Below are positions 49,948 through 60,703 of a DNA stretch of 64,000 nt, in pieces. Numbering within the stretch: position 1 is the stretch's first letter; each line of letters starts with the position of its first letter. The translations under genes and the position numbers were made by a program. Below the pieces are notes generated by a model that was given only the letters and a program-made list of their open reading frames with translations, was not told the DNA's origin and searched no databases. The stretch comes from Epiperipatus broadwayi (lineage: Eukaryota > Onychophora > Udeonychophora > Euonychophora > Peripatidae), in NCBI GenBank assembly GCA_028023455.1, contig JAQFVV010012574.1, positions 2,444,959 through 2,508,958 on the forward strand, in the 5' to 3' direction.

Positions 49948-50642
49948 TAGCAATAGCAAACTCTCCAGACAATAATGCCATCCAGTGCAAGCTTTAGTAA
50001 TCAATGGATACAGGAAAGCTTTTGCATAAAATTGCCATCTAGTGCCTACTCATCCAATATTCCAAGACTAGTTTCTAGCATGTGTCTTTTATCAGTGAAG
50101 AGCTACTAAAGCTTACAATGGGTGGCTGTCTGAGGTGTAAGCATAGTAAATGGTGATCATGTGATGTTTTATTGGTTTTATACTGTTCTCGCCTGTAGGA
50201 TGATGGTGACTGTGGTTTTTGATAAACCAAGGATACCAAAATATATAGATGCTGAACTGGATTCAGATCTATATGACTATACAAGCAAATGAGCTTGAAT
50301 TGAAAACACATTAATGTATTTTCATCTTGAGTTCCTAGCTTTATAGTTAACTAAAAATAGATAAAAGCTGGCTGCTGGACAGTTGCATTAAATCCTTAGA
50401 TCTAGGTGCTGTGCTCTTAGATCCAAAGATCCTCATTGATTAAAGCCACAAGCTAGAAACTAATCTGGGGATATTGTATGAGTTGGCACTAGATGGGGAT
50501 TTTGTGCAAAAACCTTCCTGTATTCATTGATTATTAAAGCTTGCATTGGATGGCACTACTGTCTGAAGAGTTTGCCACTGCTAATAACAGCTTGTGTAAG
50601 CATAGGAAATGGTGATCATGTGATGTTTTGTTGGTTTTAAAT
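49948..50642. repeat. Inverted and direct repeat family 3, ~460-bp unit
   Basis: About 49,950-50,085 is an inverted copy of about 50,450-50,575 (gcaagctttagtaatcaatg against cattgattattaaagcttgc). The segment aaatggtgatcatgtgat occurs directly at about 50,149 and 50,609, 460 bases apart. The plan, an inverted unit beside direct units, is that of hammerhead families 1 and 2, but I found no hammerhead core. Confidence 0.75.
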
Positions 50643-53101
50643 TTAATATTCATTTTCCCTTTGTTTGTATTTGTAATTCAAATTTGCATAAGCCTGTTTG
50701 TATGACCCACAGACAGTAAATCTACTGTGTATGGGGTGCAATGACAGAAAAAGAAAGATCAAGGAGGTGTGATTTATTGCCAACCTTAGAAATGGAATAA
50801 ACAAAACAGAAAACACCATACAGTTATCTCATGAATAGAATATTTAAACGGCCTAATTTAAATAAAAAATGTGTGCATAATTTACATTATAGTATAAATA
50901 AGCAGCAATAATAATTAATTTAAGAAAGCTATGATCATGGTGAACTTCACCGAAAGTGCACTCAATTTTAGTTTATAAAGAGCAAAGAAACCATTTCATT
51001 ATGCAGATGAACAGATGTATGCAATTTTGAAACATATACAGTATATATTTGTATATTTAAAAAATTTTTAAATATTCAATGTATATGAATAATAATCAAA
51101 ATTTAAAATAGTTTAAATATATACATATATAGTTTTTTTTCTTATCCCTTATTCTTTTTGGTATAATATTTTTAAAATAAGTTTTTTATTTGTTGTAATG
51201 AATTTATTCAATATTTGTTTTAACTGGACACTTTAAGACAACAAAGGAATTGATTTCTAACACAATATGTTGTCAGCTCAGATTTATTGCTAGTATTAAA
51301 AGTTTGAAATTGTCATTTATTATGCAGCTTTCTCCATGATTGACATGTTGCATTGTTCAGCATCTTTTCTTAGTTAAGTTACTTGAATTTGAAATTAGGC
51401 TTTTTTTTTTTTGAATAATTTAAATCATTTCAGAGGATAGTTGGCAAATGATTCAAACTGCTTTCGCTGCTCAACTTTGCTGAGATATTTTGCTCACCAG
51501 CCTGAAAAATTTTAGCATGCAAGTTATAAATTTATAAAAGTTCTAAAATAATTTTCTTAATGTGTTCAAGGGAAATCAATGACTTTTTTGTAAATTTTGA
51601 GGCATTGGGGGGGGGGGGCTACAGTAGCATTGTTGCCATTTCTGGCTTTTTGTCATTATTTTGCAGTTATTTATAATGTTAATTTTATCATTATTTCTAA
51701 AATTATTTTTTTAAAAAATCTGAAGATATCTGCATATCACTGTAAATTTAAATATGAGAGTAAACTGATAATGTTTGATTGATTATATCATAATACTAAG
51801 AATCTGACAGTATTTTTGGTCCAGGCATTTCAGAGGGTATTTTATTGTTTAGTATTTCCCCCCCAAAAAAAATTGTAAATTTTCAACCATTTTTTACACA
51901 TTTAAGCTTATTTACATATTTGTAAAATATTTATTTTAAATTAAAAAACTATCTGATTACAATTACATTTTATTTGAAAATATTTCTTTTTAAGATGACA
52001 AGTTGTAAAAATGTAGTTATGGGTAAAGCAAGAGACTATTTTTATTGGCTAACAAGAATTGTTTTCATAAACAACAGTAAATAATTTTTTTGTGAAATTT
52101 TAATAATAATAAGTAAATTTTGAGTTTTAAAAAATATTTTCATTCTTTTACAATGTCTCAATAAAAATAATTTTTCATTTTAAAAATGGAATTCAAATAC
52201 AAAATATTTCTTTCAGCAATTTTTACGAAGAGATAATAATATTAAGATCCAATGATATGACTGAAATTGTCACTAGAATTTTTCAAATAAGAATGATTAA
52301 AACAAATTATTTTTTTATTTTAAAAAAACTCTAACAATTAACTTTTTAAGTTGAAAGAATTGTACATACTGTTCAGTTTTCAAATAATTCAGTAAATGAA
52401 GAATTATAGATTTATTATTAAAAACAATTAACTCTTTATTATTAAATCATGATTGTACAGCTTTGTTAGATATTTAGAGAAGAATGGTTCAGATAATATT
52501 GATTGTTCATCTGATATATTATAATCTTCTGTTATGTTACATTAATGGATATGATGCCGTAATTTATTTAATTTACCATTGCTTGTGATATTATGTTATT
52601 GTTTTTTTTTTTTTTTATAGATGAAGCTCATTTAGATCAATAAATATTTTTATTATCCATTTCAATTTTAATAATAGCAGTTTGTGCTGTTGTTGCATGA
52701 GATTTTTTCCTACAAAGACAGTTTTTATTTTATTTTTTAGATTCTTTATCTTCTGTTTGGAGTAATTCTGTTTGTTCTGTCATTGATTTAGAACTCTCCA
52801 ATAAAGACATTTTATTCATTTGTCTTCAATCATTAAATTATGCATAGATTTTTCTAACATAATTACTTGATTTTTAAACTTATTATTTAGATCTAGTTTT
52901 TTTCTTTAATTTCTTTTTATCTTCGTATTTGCATAATATTATCTAAATTATACTCTTTCCACTTACCTGAACCATTTTCTGCATTTCTATCTTCTTCCAA
53001 GCCTATGGAGCCCTATATTAATTTTATGAAAGGCTGCTGTGCTTCTTTTTATTATAAGATTTTGATTTAAAAAGATATAAATAGAATGTTTTTATTTTAA
53101 A
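50643..53101. other. AT-rich DNA, nothing certain
   Basis: On the - strand at about 52,700-53,000 there is a Lys/Asn/Leu-rich broken reading (DLNNKFKNQVIMLEKS) that could be a decayed coiled coil next to a PLE, but it may be chance. G and T runs lie near 51,608 and 52,598. Confidence 0.45.
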
Positions 53102-53327
53102 ATTTGTCACTACAAAGAATACATTAAAAACTAGACTTAGACAACATTTATATGACAAAAATTTAAATATTTACATACATTGTAAAGTTTTAGGTCATAA
53201 AGATTTTAATATTAAAATGTTGGAAGGGGTTAAAAATTACAGAGAAAGGATGGTAAAAGAATATTTTTATATAAAAAAATATAATCCTACTTTAAATAGA
53301 ATTAATGGAATAGATAAGGAATCTTAA
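53102..53327 (+). pseudogene. PLE fragment: C-terminal GIY-YIG region
   Basis: One open frame reads FVTTKNTLKTRLRQHLYD, then CKVLGHKDFNIKMLEGVK, NYRERMVKEYFYIKKYNP and ends NGIDKES before TAA at 53,325. It aligns by eye with the PLE fragments at 21.6 and 30.1 kb, but is a distinct subfamily. The upstream reverse transcriptase is missing, as expected of a 5'-truncated copy. It has no start codon of its own. Confidence 0.85.
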
Positions 53328-53749
53328 ATAATATATAATTAAAATAAATGTTTAAATAGGTTTAGGTAAATTGTTAAAAGGTTTTTTTTTTTTTTTTTTT
53401 ATAAAAAAAAATGTTTATATTTGTTTTATATTCATTTAAAGCTATAGTTTAGGAATGTAGTTTTTGAGATGGGTTTTAGATAAGATTTAAAAAGGGGGAG
53501 GTTATTTGAAATTAAGGTTGGTTTTTAAATTTGTATAAAAAGTTTCTTGGATGATTTTAAGAACAGATTTATAATTAAATAATGTAAAAGAAAATGTAAT
53601 AAAAAATAGCAGTGGGAGAGAGATGTGAGTAAAATATAATTATGTATGTTTAATATGTTTGTTACTGTTTATGTTAATGTAAGATGAAGATATTTATGTA
53701 ATTGAAGTTTATTTATAAATATGTATTTCATTGTTGTTGCAGATCCTTC

Positions 53750-53790
53750 ACAATGACTGTATAACGATAAAGACAGTTGAAACGTTGGAG
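53750..53790 (+). repeat. PLE tail stem-loop with GAAAC
   Basis: ACTGT (53,756-53,760) pairs with ACAGT (53,773-53,777) and is followed by TGAAACGTTGG. It lies about 430 bases after the PLE stop codon and matches the tails of the other PLE copies in plan. It is hammerhead-like but lacks the first core strand. Confidence 0.6.
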
Positions 53791-53849
53791 TTTTGTATTA
53801 TATAAATATATGTTCAGTGGTGATTTAAAAAAATAAAGTTTTTGAAAAG

Positions 53850-56345
53850 AAAAAGAAGGATTTTTAATTTGCTCATGTTAATATATATTACAAACATGTA
53901 ATGAGACTGGTATGTCACAATATATATATTGTGAGATTTTTATATATACATTATAAATAAGATTTTATGAACAAAAGATGTAAGTAAATATTTTGAATTT
54001 GACCAAAAATATGATTATTTATTAATCACTTAAATAGCATCAACTAAAAACTATAATAATAAAAAAGTTTTAACAACCATTAGATAATTCTTCCAAACTT
54101 GTACTGTTCAATTTAGTATGAAAAGGTAAAATAAAATAAAACTAATAAGAAAGTATTAAAAGCACTAAGCTATTGAAATAAACAATCTTTAGAATGATTT
54201 CAGCTATCCAGATTATCAGACTTAAACTTCATTTCAACGTTGATATTATTAACAAGCAAACCTATATATATATAGTGTAATGGATTCAAAAAAGAAGTAA
54301 TATATAATTTATAAATAATAACGTGTAAGTAATTATTTATATATTACAAGTGTTAATTTGTGCAATTTTATGATATCAATATTTGAGTAAACAAAATAAA
54401 ATACTTATAATGCAATAAATTATTTTATTTTCTGGAATGTTTTTTTTTTTTTGGCAAATTCTCATTCAAAATAAATGAAATTTTTAATAGAGGGAATCAT
54501 TCTAGACTTAATTTATATATTTGCAAATAAGATTTTTTTTATTATTATTATTATCATCATCATCATCATCTAAGTATTTTTATCACTATAAACCTCCCTT
54601 CCTTCAATATAAGAAAACATTTCACTTTTTCTTAGGCCGTGAATGAATGAATGAATGGATAGATAGATAGGTAGATCTATCAATAGGAGAGAGGGGTGGA
54701 TAACATTACTGAGACTTAGTTGGCTTATGTCACCTTAGATTTAGAAGATTTGCTGTTCAATCCCAAAACCTGTTCATTTAACAAAAACTATCATGCAAAT
54801 AATGAGTTTTATATTAAATTTAATATTCTTAGATATTATTGTAGTCTTGCAAATAGATTCAGGAGTCTACACAATAGATAAATATCCATGACAAATATAA
54901 ACCATGAACCATTTACTTTCTGACTGAAAAATAACGCAATCAAAATCAGCATTGAATGGTTTAATGAAGCCATGAATGAATCTTTCTTTTAGTTGGAAGC
55001 TCTGCAGATTCTTTTATATTGAATGTGAGTTGATAATTGTCTAATCCCTGAACTAAATAAAGATGCCAAAAAAAAAAGTAAATCCCACTCAGTAAATTCA
55101 ATCTTATGATTAGGATCATCTTCATTCAGGATCTATACCAATCTTGGAATATAGATTTTTTATTTTACATGTTTTAAAATTTCATGTACAGTGAATTTAA
55201 AGATCCCGATTTTAATAAGTAGCTTGTTGGAAGACTCATGATATTTTTTAGAAAAGTCGTAAGATTTCTTACATTTTAATTTATATTGTGGGTGTGTGAG
55301 TTTCCCTGGTCAATGCTTGTGTATATTTTGTACAATGTTATTCTCTTCAAAGTATTTAATAGTAACCTAAATCTTAGACTAATAGAGTAGTTGAGTGTGA
55401 TATTCATTTCCAAACTCTTTATGGATTTAGTTGATAATTTTCTGACGTTCTACGTCATTCAAATTTTTACTGCTCAAATGTAAATTTGATGTTAACCATT
55501 TATTGTATCCAATTTTTGTGTATAAATTGTCATATCAGTAACTATTTGTTTCATAGTTTTGTATTTGTCGCTGATATGTAAGACAGTGGCATATTGAATA
55601 AGTAATTGGCATTTCAAACCAAATATTTTATCAAGGTTCATAGTTTTTCCAAACTGCTTATATTTTCTATTTACACATTTTAACACACCTGTCACACATA
55701 CACATTTATATTAAAAGGACTAAATCTTATTATGAGGAGCTATTTTGTACTCATCTGGAAATTATTTATTTACTCTAACTCATTTTGTTAATAGATGTAT
55801 CAAAATCTGTATTTGGATATAATAGCTCTACTGTCTTAAGCTTACAGTAGATGGCTTTGGAGTTTGATAAAGAGAACTGCTCTTGACAACATAGTATAAA
55901 ATTTAGCTAAAAACTTAATAATTGTCTCTGTGTGAAGTTAAAATAAAAACTATAAAATAATTTTTTTGTATCAAAGAATAAACTACTAGTAATAAATAAA
56001 ACATTCTTTTTTTCATATGCCATATTTTAAAAGAAGTTTGGTAATCATGAGACTATAGAAATTTTAAAATATAAACTGTAAAGAGAGATGTGTTTGATAG
56101 TAAGTCCAATCACACTGTGAGTTTTTGAGTCTTGTTCCATCTTATGGGAGTTTTAGTGATAACTTTACCAAGAATTCAACTATTTCACTGAATTTCACAA
56201 TAAAAAAAATTATACTTAAATGACTTTTATTTAGAAATGGTCTACTATTATAATTATATGTAAGTAAATGAATATAATTTTATGAGTGTTGAAAATATGA
56301 GAAAAAATATTACATTCTAGATTAGTCAACTATTTATTGTTCAGT
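53850..56345. other. AT-rich DNA with microsatellites
   Basis: ATT/ATC trinucleotide runs lie at 54,540-54,570 and GAAT/GATA tetranucleotide runs at about 54,641-54,675. The segment near 54,960-55,045 (atgaatgaatct, tctgcag) is similar to 35,235-35,300, an old dispersed repeat. No gene was seen. Confidence 0.5.
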
Positions 56346-56349
56346 GAGG

Positions 56350-56450
56350 TTTTTTTTTTCATGTGTTAAAGCATCAGCCAGGAAGCAAACTTGCAAACCC
56401 GGGACAACTGCTTGTAAGGCAGCTGTGCTGACCATTCGACCACCACTTCC
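56350..56450 (-). mobile_element. tRNA-derived SINE
   Basis: On the - strand: box A-like tggtcgaatggtcagc, then agctgccttacaagcagt, ttgtcccgggttt, and an A tail after cacatg. It is the same family as 30,533-30,627 and 21,266-21,343. Confidence 0.75.
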
Positions 56451-57046
56451 TTTTTCCAATTAAAAAGTAATCTATTGGAACTTGTGTGTTGTGCTCTTTG
56501 ATAAATAAAGGGAAATGATTATATATATGCAATAGCAAGGTTTCTAAATATTGAAAATGAATTTAAACAAGCTCTGTAGCACACAATATATAAAGAAGTA
56601 CTCAATAGGAAGAATTTTTCATAGTTTGTTCAAAATAGATTGCAATGTTTCATATTTTTAAAAAGACCTAGATTCAATAATATAGAGAATATTACTCTGT
56701 TATTGGATTAAAGTAACAAAAATTCTCATCAAGAATTTCAACAAGGTGTTATACATGTGTGTGTGGAGTAGTACCTCACATTATCAGCAGAATGGGGACC
56801 AGACTTATAGTTAAGTGTGTTAGATCTTTTTCTAGTCATGGAATCTACTTATTATATTTCTATAAAAGATAGACCAAAATCTATTTTACAATAATATTAT
56901 TTTATTATATCCTAATTATGTTTCATTAATTATTATATTTTATTAATACAATTAATTAAACATTTATAAATAAAATCAAAATCATTTTGTAAAATAATAT
57001 GAGTTTAGATATCCTATTAGAAGAAATACAAAATAAAAAGACATAA
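56451..57046. other. AT-rich spacer
   Basis: Nothing recognised. Confidence 0.5.
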
Positions 57047-57202
57047 TTCTTAACTAGTCAAAATAAAAGTCATAGATCACATGACCCTATTCTCTTAAGC
57101 TTGAAAATTATAAACAATGAGGATTGCCAATTCCTCAACAAGCTTTATGATATATGCTTAGCTAGAGAAAGCATTTAAAATATCTGTCAGGACTGCCCCC
57201 AA

Positions 57203-57245
57203 ACCTCTGACCATGGTTTCATGCTTTGGCACTCTTCAGAGAGGT
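57203..57245 (-). ncRNA. Type I hammerhead ribozyme, canonical core (family 2)
   Basis: On the - strand, stem I is ACCTCT with AGAGGT, six perfect pairs. The first core strand is CTGAAGA; stem II is GTGC-CAAA-GCAT (one G-U pair); the second core strand is GAAA; stem III is the self-complementary ACCATGGT; and the cleavage-site base is C. Every invariant hammerhead position I know is satisfied. The 3-bp stem III is typical of forms that work as dimers. Confidence 0.9.
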
Positions 57246-57760
57246 GCTAGATAGGTTCAGACTCTAGATCCAAAAATATCAACCCAAAGCCAGCATTTAA
57301 CTAAAATTTATCTATTGAATGGAAAATCTGAAAATTTCAGACATCTACATGTCTTCAAACCCAGCTATTCAACTCAAATAGCTGTATGGGGATGAGAGAT
57401 CTTCTGACATACCAAGCTTTCTCTAGCTAAGCATTTATCATAAAGCTTGTTGAGAAATTGGCAATCCTCATTGTTTATAATTTACAAGCTTAAGAGAATA
57501 GGGTCATGTGATCTATGACTTTTATTTTGACTATTTATAGTCTCTGCCTTATGTCTTACTAGATGTTATATTGTTAAGACTACTAATATGTGGTATGGAT
57601 GAAGATCTCTCAGCCCCATATAGCTATTTGAGTTGGATAGCTGGATTTGAAGACATGTAGATGTCTGAAAATTTCAGATTTTCCACTCAATAGATAACTT
57701 TTAGTTAAATGCTGGCTTTGGGTTGGTATTTTTAGATCTAGTATCTGAACCTACCCTAGC

Positions 57761-57803
57761 ACCTCTCTGAGGAATGCCAAAGCATGAAACCATGGTTAGA
57801 GAA
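57761..57803 (+). ncRNA. Type I hammerhead ribozyme (family 2, direct unit 1)
   Basis: CTGAGGA, stem II ATGC-CAAA-GCAT with four perfect pairs, GAAA and stem III ACCATGGT are intact. The cleavage-site base is T, still allowed. Stem I is reduced to four pairs (CTCT with AGAG). Confidence 0.88.
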
Positions 57804-58212
57804 TTTGGGGGCGGTCCTGACAGAATATTTTAAATGCTTTCTCTAGCTAAGCATTTATCATAAAGCTCGTTGAGGAATTGACAATCCTCATTGTTTATAA
57901 CTTACAAGCTTAAGAGAATATGGTCATGTGATCTTTGACTTATTTTGACTATTTATAGTCTTTGCCTTATGTCTTATGCAATGTTATATTGCTAAGACTA
58001 CTAGTATATGGTATGGCTGAAGATTTCTCAGCCTCATATAGCTATTTGAATTGGGAGGCTGAAGATTTCTCAGCCCCATATAGCTATTTGAGTTGGATAG
58101 CTGGGTTTGAAGACATGTAGATGTCTAAAAATTTTAGATTTTCCACTCAATAGATAACTTTTAGTTAAATGCTGGCTTTGGGTTGGTATCTAGTGTCTGA
58201 ATCTACCCTAGC

Positions 58213-58255
58213 ACCTCTCTGAGGAGTGCCAAAGTATGAAACCATGGTCAGAGGT
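58213..58255 (+). ncRNA. Type I hammerhead ribozyme (family 2, direct unit 2)
   Basis: Stem I ACCTCT/AGAGGT is perfect, the core is CTGAGGA and GAAA, stem III is ACCATGGT and the cleavage-site base is C. Stem II GTGC-CAAA-GTAT is weakened by two G-U pairs. Confidence 0.88.
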
Positions 58256-58362
58256 TTTGGAGTCAGTCCTGACAGAGATATTTTAAATGCTTTCTCTAGC
58301 TAAGCATTTATCATAAAGCTTGTTGAGGAATTGGCAATCCTCATTGTTTATAGTTCTTAACT

Positions 58363-59065
58363 GTTTTAATGTTCATAAAAATGGCTATTTTAATTTCATT
58401 TAGAATCTTCTTTCTATCAGTTATGACAATATTTATTGCAAGCCAATCATAGCTTATTTATTACCTTCAAAATGTATTATGTTTAACAAATAATAAAACC
58501 CATTAAATTGAATCCATTTAGGTATACAATGCAGTATAGTTCATTTAAATGCATTTATGAACATTGGATCAATTTACAATCTTAGAAACAATAGTATCTT
58601 GTCTGTGAATGAAATCATATCACTACCAATAATAAATTTAATTTTTTGCATATTCCTAAATAATATTTGGTACTGTCACAATGTGTGTTTTACTATCAGT
58701 TTCACATTCCCCTGTTAGATGCTATAGGCAGAAAGCAATTAAGAAATTAGTCCATAAGAAATAAAATTTCACATATTTATTATTGAATTCATTAAATGAC
58801 CTTTTAGACAGCAAAATAACTCAAAAAAATATTCTGAATTGATGGCATTAAGTATATTAAATAAAAACAATAAAAAAATATTCATAAGTGTAAATGTATA
58901 TATTTATTACTGAATTTTTCTCTCATCAGGTATTGGACTATGGCACCCTAGGAGATTTTCCCCTAAGTTTTGCAACCATTTTATCAGCATATGCAGGACA
59001 AATTATACATACATAAGTTATAACTTGTAGATTTATGACTTTACACTTGTCCAAATTATGATAAT
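58363..59065. other. AT-rich spacer
   Basis: Nothing recognised. Confidence 0.5.
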
Positions 59066-59625
59066 ATTAAATAGTGCTATCACACTTATAACGTAAAGCT
59101 GTATAATTAATATCAATTAATCAAATAAAATGGCTGAGCACTTTCGAGAAACTGTACTTCTCATAATCATAGCCAGTTCGACTCATTCGTTGAAATCATT
59201 CTATCAGTATAATATACAAATGAGTCAATAAGACCATCTTTTTGATATAGCAAAACATGCTTCTTTACGATTAATGGTGAAGGAATTTTTTGCTATAAAT
59301 TAAGCATCCTTTACCTTACGCTTAACATCATGCCTTTCAGTACAAACCAATTTTGCAGATGTGGGTTCAAACTCATGTCCTGATACTTTTTGATGTGCAA
59401 AAATTGAAGTCCATTCTGGGTTAGTATGTGACTTATTATATCTATGCTTGTGTTGTGACAACCTAGTAGCTATGGTGGCTCTGGTTTCACCATAGTATGA
59501 AGCTTTGCATCCATTGTGAGGGCATGCCACCCTATACATGGCCTGTGAGGTAAGCTATGGTGTCTTTCGTGTTGTTAATAAGCCTATTAGTTGAGCTTGG
59601 TATATGAAAACTCAGACAAATTTAT
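59066..59625 (-). pseudogene. PLE 3' part, inverted partner: GIY-YIG endonuclease and tail
   Basis: On the - strand the reading STNRLINNTKDTIAYLTGHV leads into YRVACPHNGCKASYYGET and TIATRLSQHKHRYNKSHT, a GIY-YIG nuclease with zinc-type CPHNGC. It then continues through a frame change to KEACFA near 59,250. The tail holds GAGAA and TTCTC arms followed by GAAAG (about 59,143-59,165). The segment is an inverted repeat of 60,157-60,703. Confidence 0.85.
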
Positions 59626-59649
59626 ACAACATAGTAGATAATCACATAA

Positions 59650-60540
59650 TATATACAAGGTATGTGGAAGACTTATTTGTTGCTGCTCCAGTAAATATTG
59701 TTGAGCAAATCAAAATCAGATACAAGTGCACACATCCTTAGATTTAAATATTACATGGGAAAATATAAAGCAAGAAGTAAAATATTTAGATATTATGATA
59801 CACAGAGAAGGAAGTACTTTGAACTATGCAATGGTCATGAAACCACCATAAATTCGAGGACAGATTCACCGAGATTCATATACACCTATGGCTCACAAGT
59901 TTGCTGGTTTGACATCATTTCTTTTTAGAAATTACCATTTGTGCAAATTTGAGGCAGACAGAAGGTCTAATATGATTAATTATCCTAAAAATTTAATTGA
60001 ATCAGGATACAAGCATGATGTAGTTTATAATAAGATTAGACATTTTATTGATAATATTGGAACACACAAAGTTAGAGACAAGTAGCCTTGGCTATTATTG
60101 CCCTAAATGCACTCTTTGCATAAGACATTCTATAGGACTTTCTCTATGGAATTTCGTCTGTTTTCATACACCAAGCTCAACTAATAGGCTTATTAGCTTC
60201 GGATCAGATCTCACAGACCATGTACAGGGTGGCATGCCCTCACAATGGATGCAAAGCTTCATACTATGGTGAAACCAGAGCCACCATAACTACTAGGTTG
60301 TCACAGCACAAGTATAGATATAATAAGTCACATACTAACCCAGAATGGACTTCAATTTTTGCACAACATCAAAAAGTATCAGAACATGAGCTCGAACCCA
60401 CATCTGCAAAATTGGATTGTACTGAAAGGTATGATGTTAAGCGTAAGGTAAAGGAGGCTTACTTTATAGCAGAGGATTCCTTCACCATTAATCGTAAAGA
60501 AGCATGTTTTGCTATATCAAAAAGATGGTCTAATTGACTC
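59650..60540 (+). pseudogene. Penelope-like element: end of reverse transcriptase plus GIY-YIG endonuclease
   Basis: RYVEDLFVAAPVNIVEQI (from 59,658) is the catalytic Y-V-D-D box of a PLE reverse transcriptase with the first Asp changed to Glu. After frame changes come MAHKFAGLTSFLFRNYHL and NYPKNLIESGYKHD (59,888-60,085), the conserved region after the catalytic centre. The nuclease follows at 60,220-60,537: YRVACPHNGCKASYYGET, TTRLSQHKYRYNK and the terminal EACFAISKRWSN. Zinc-type Cys pairs lie in both the linker (YYCPKCTLC) and the nuclease. It is 5'-truncated at about 59,640, and is a different subfamily from the PLE at 22-24.5 kb. Confidence 0.88.
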
Positions 60541-60703
60541 ATTTGCATATTATATTGATAGAATGATTTCAACGAACAAGTCAGAACTGGCTATGATTAT
60601 GAGAAGTACAGTTTCTCGAAAGCGCTCAGCCATTTTAATTGACTAATTGATATTAATTATACAGCTTTACATTATAAGTGTGATAGCACTATTTAATATT
60701 AAC
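60157..60703 (+). repeat. Right arm of the 59-60.7 kb inverted PLE repeat
   Basis: It is the reverse complement, with scattered changes, of 59,066-59,625. Outside the nuclease it includes the tail with the GAGAA/TTCTC stem and GAAAG (about 60,600-60,625) and tgtgatagcactatttaa. Confidence 0.85.

Larger units (their letters stand above)
57056..58353. mobile_element. Hammerhead family 2 array: retrozyme-like, one inverted and two direct units
   Basis: Flanked by ttcttaact at 57,047-57,055 and 58,354-58,362, a likely 9-base target-site duplication. The first unit (about 57,056-57,405) is inverted; direct units follow from about 57,415, with the landmark gctttctctagctaagc at 57,417, 57,836 and 58,289. 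Each unit has one hammerhead, on the - strand at 57,203-57,245 and on the + strand at 57,761-57,803 and 58,213-58,255. A ~42-base internal duplication (ctgaagatttctcagcc) lengthens the last unit. Nothing is coding. Unit size, one ribozyme per unit and duplicated target fit metazoan retrozymes. Confidence 0.9.
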
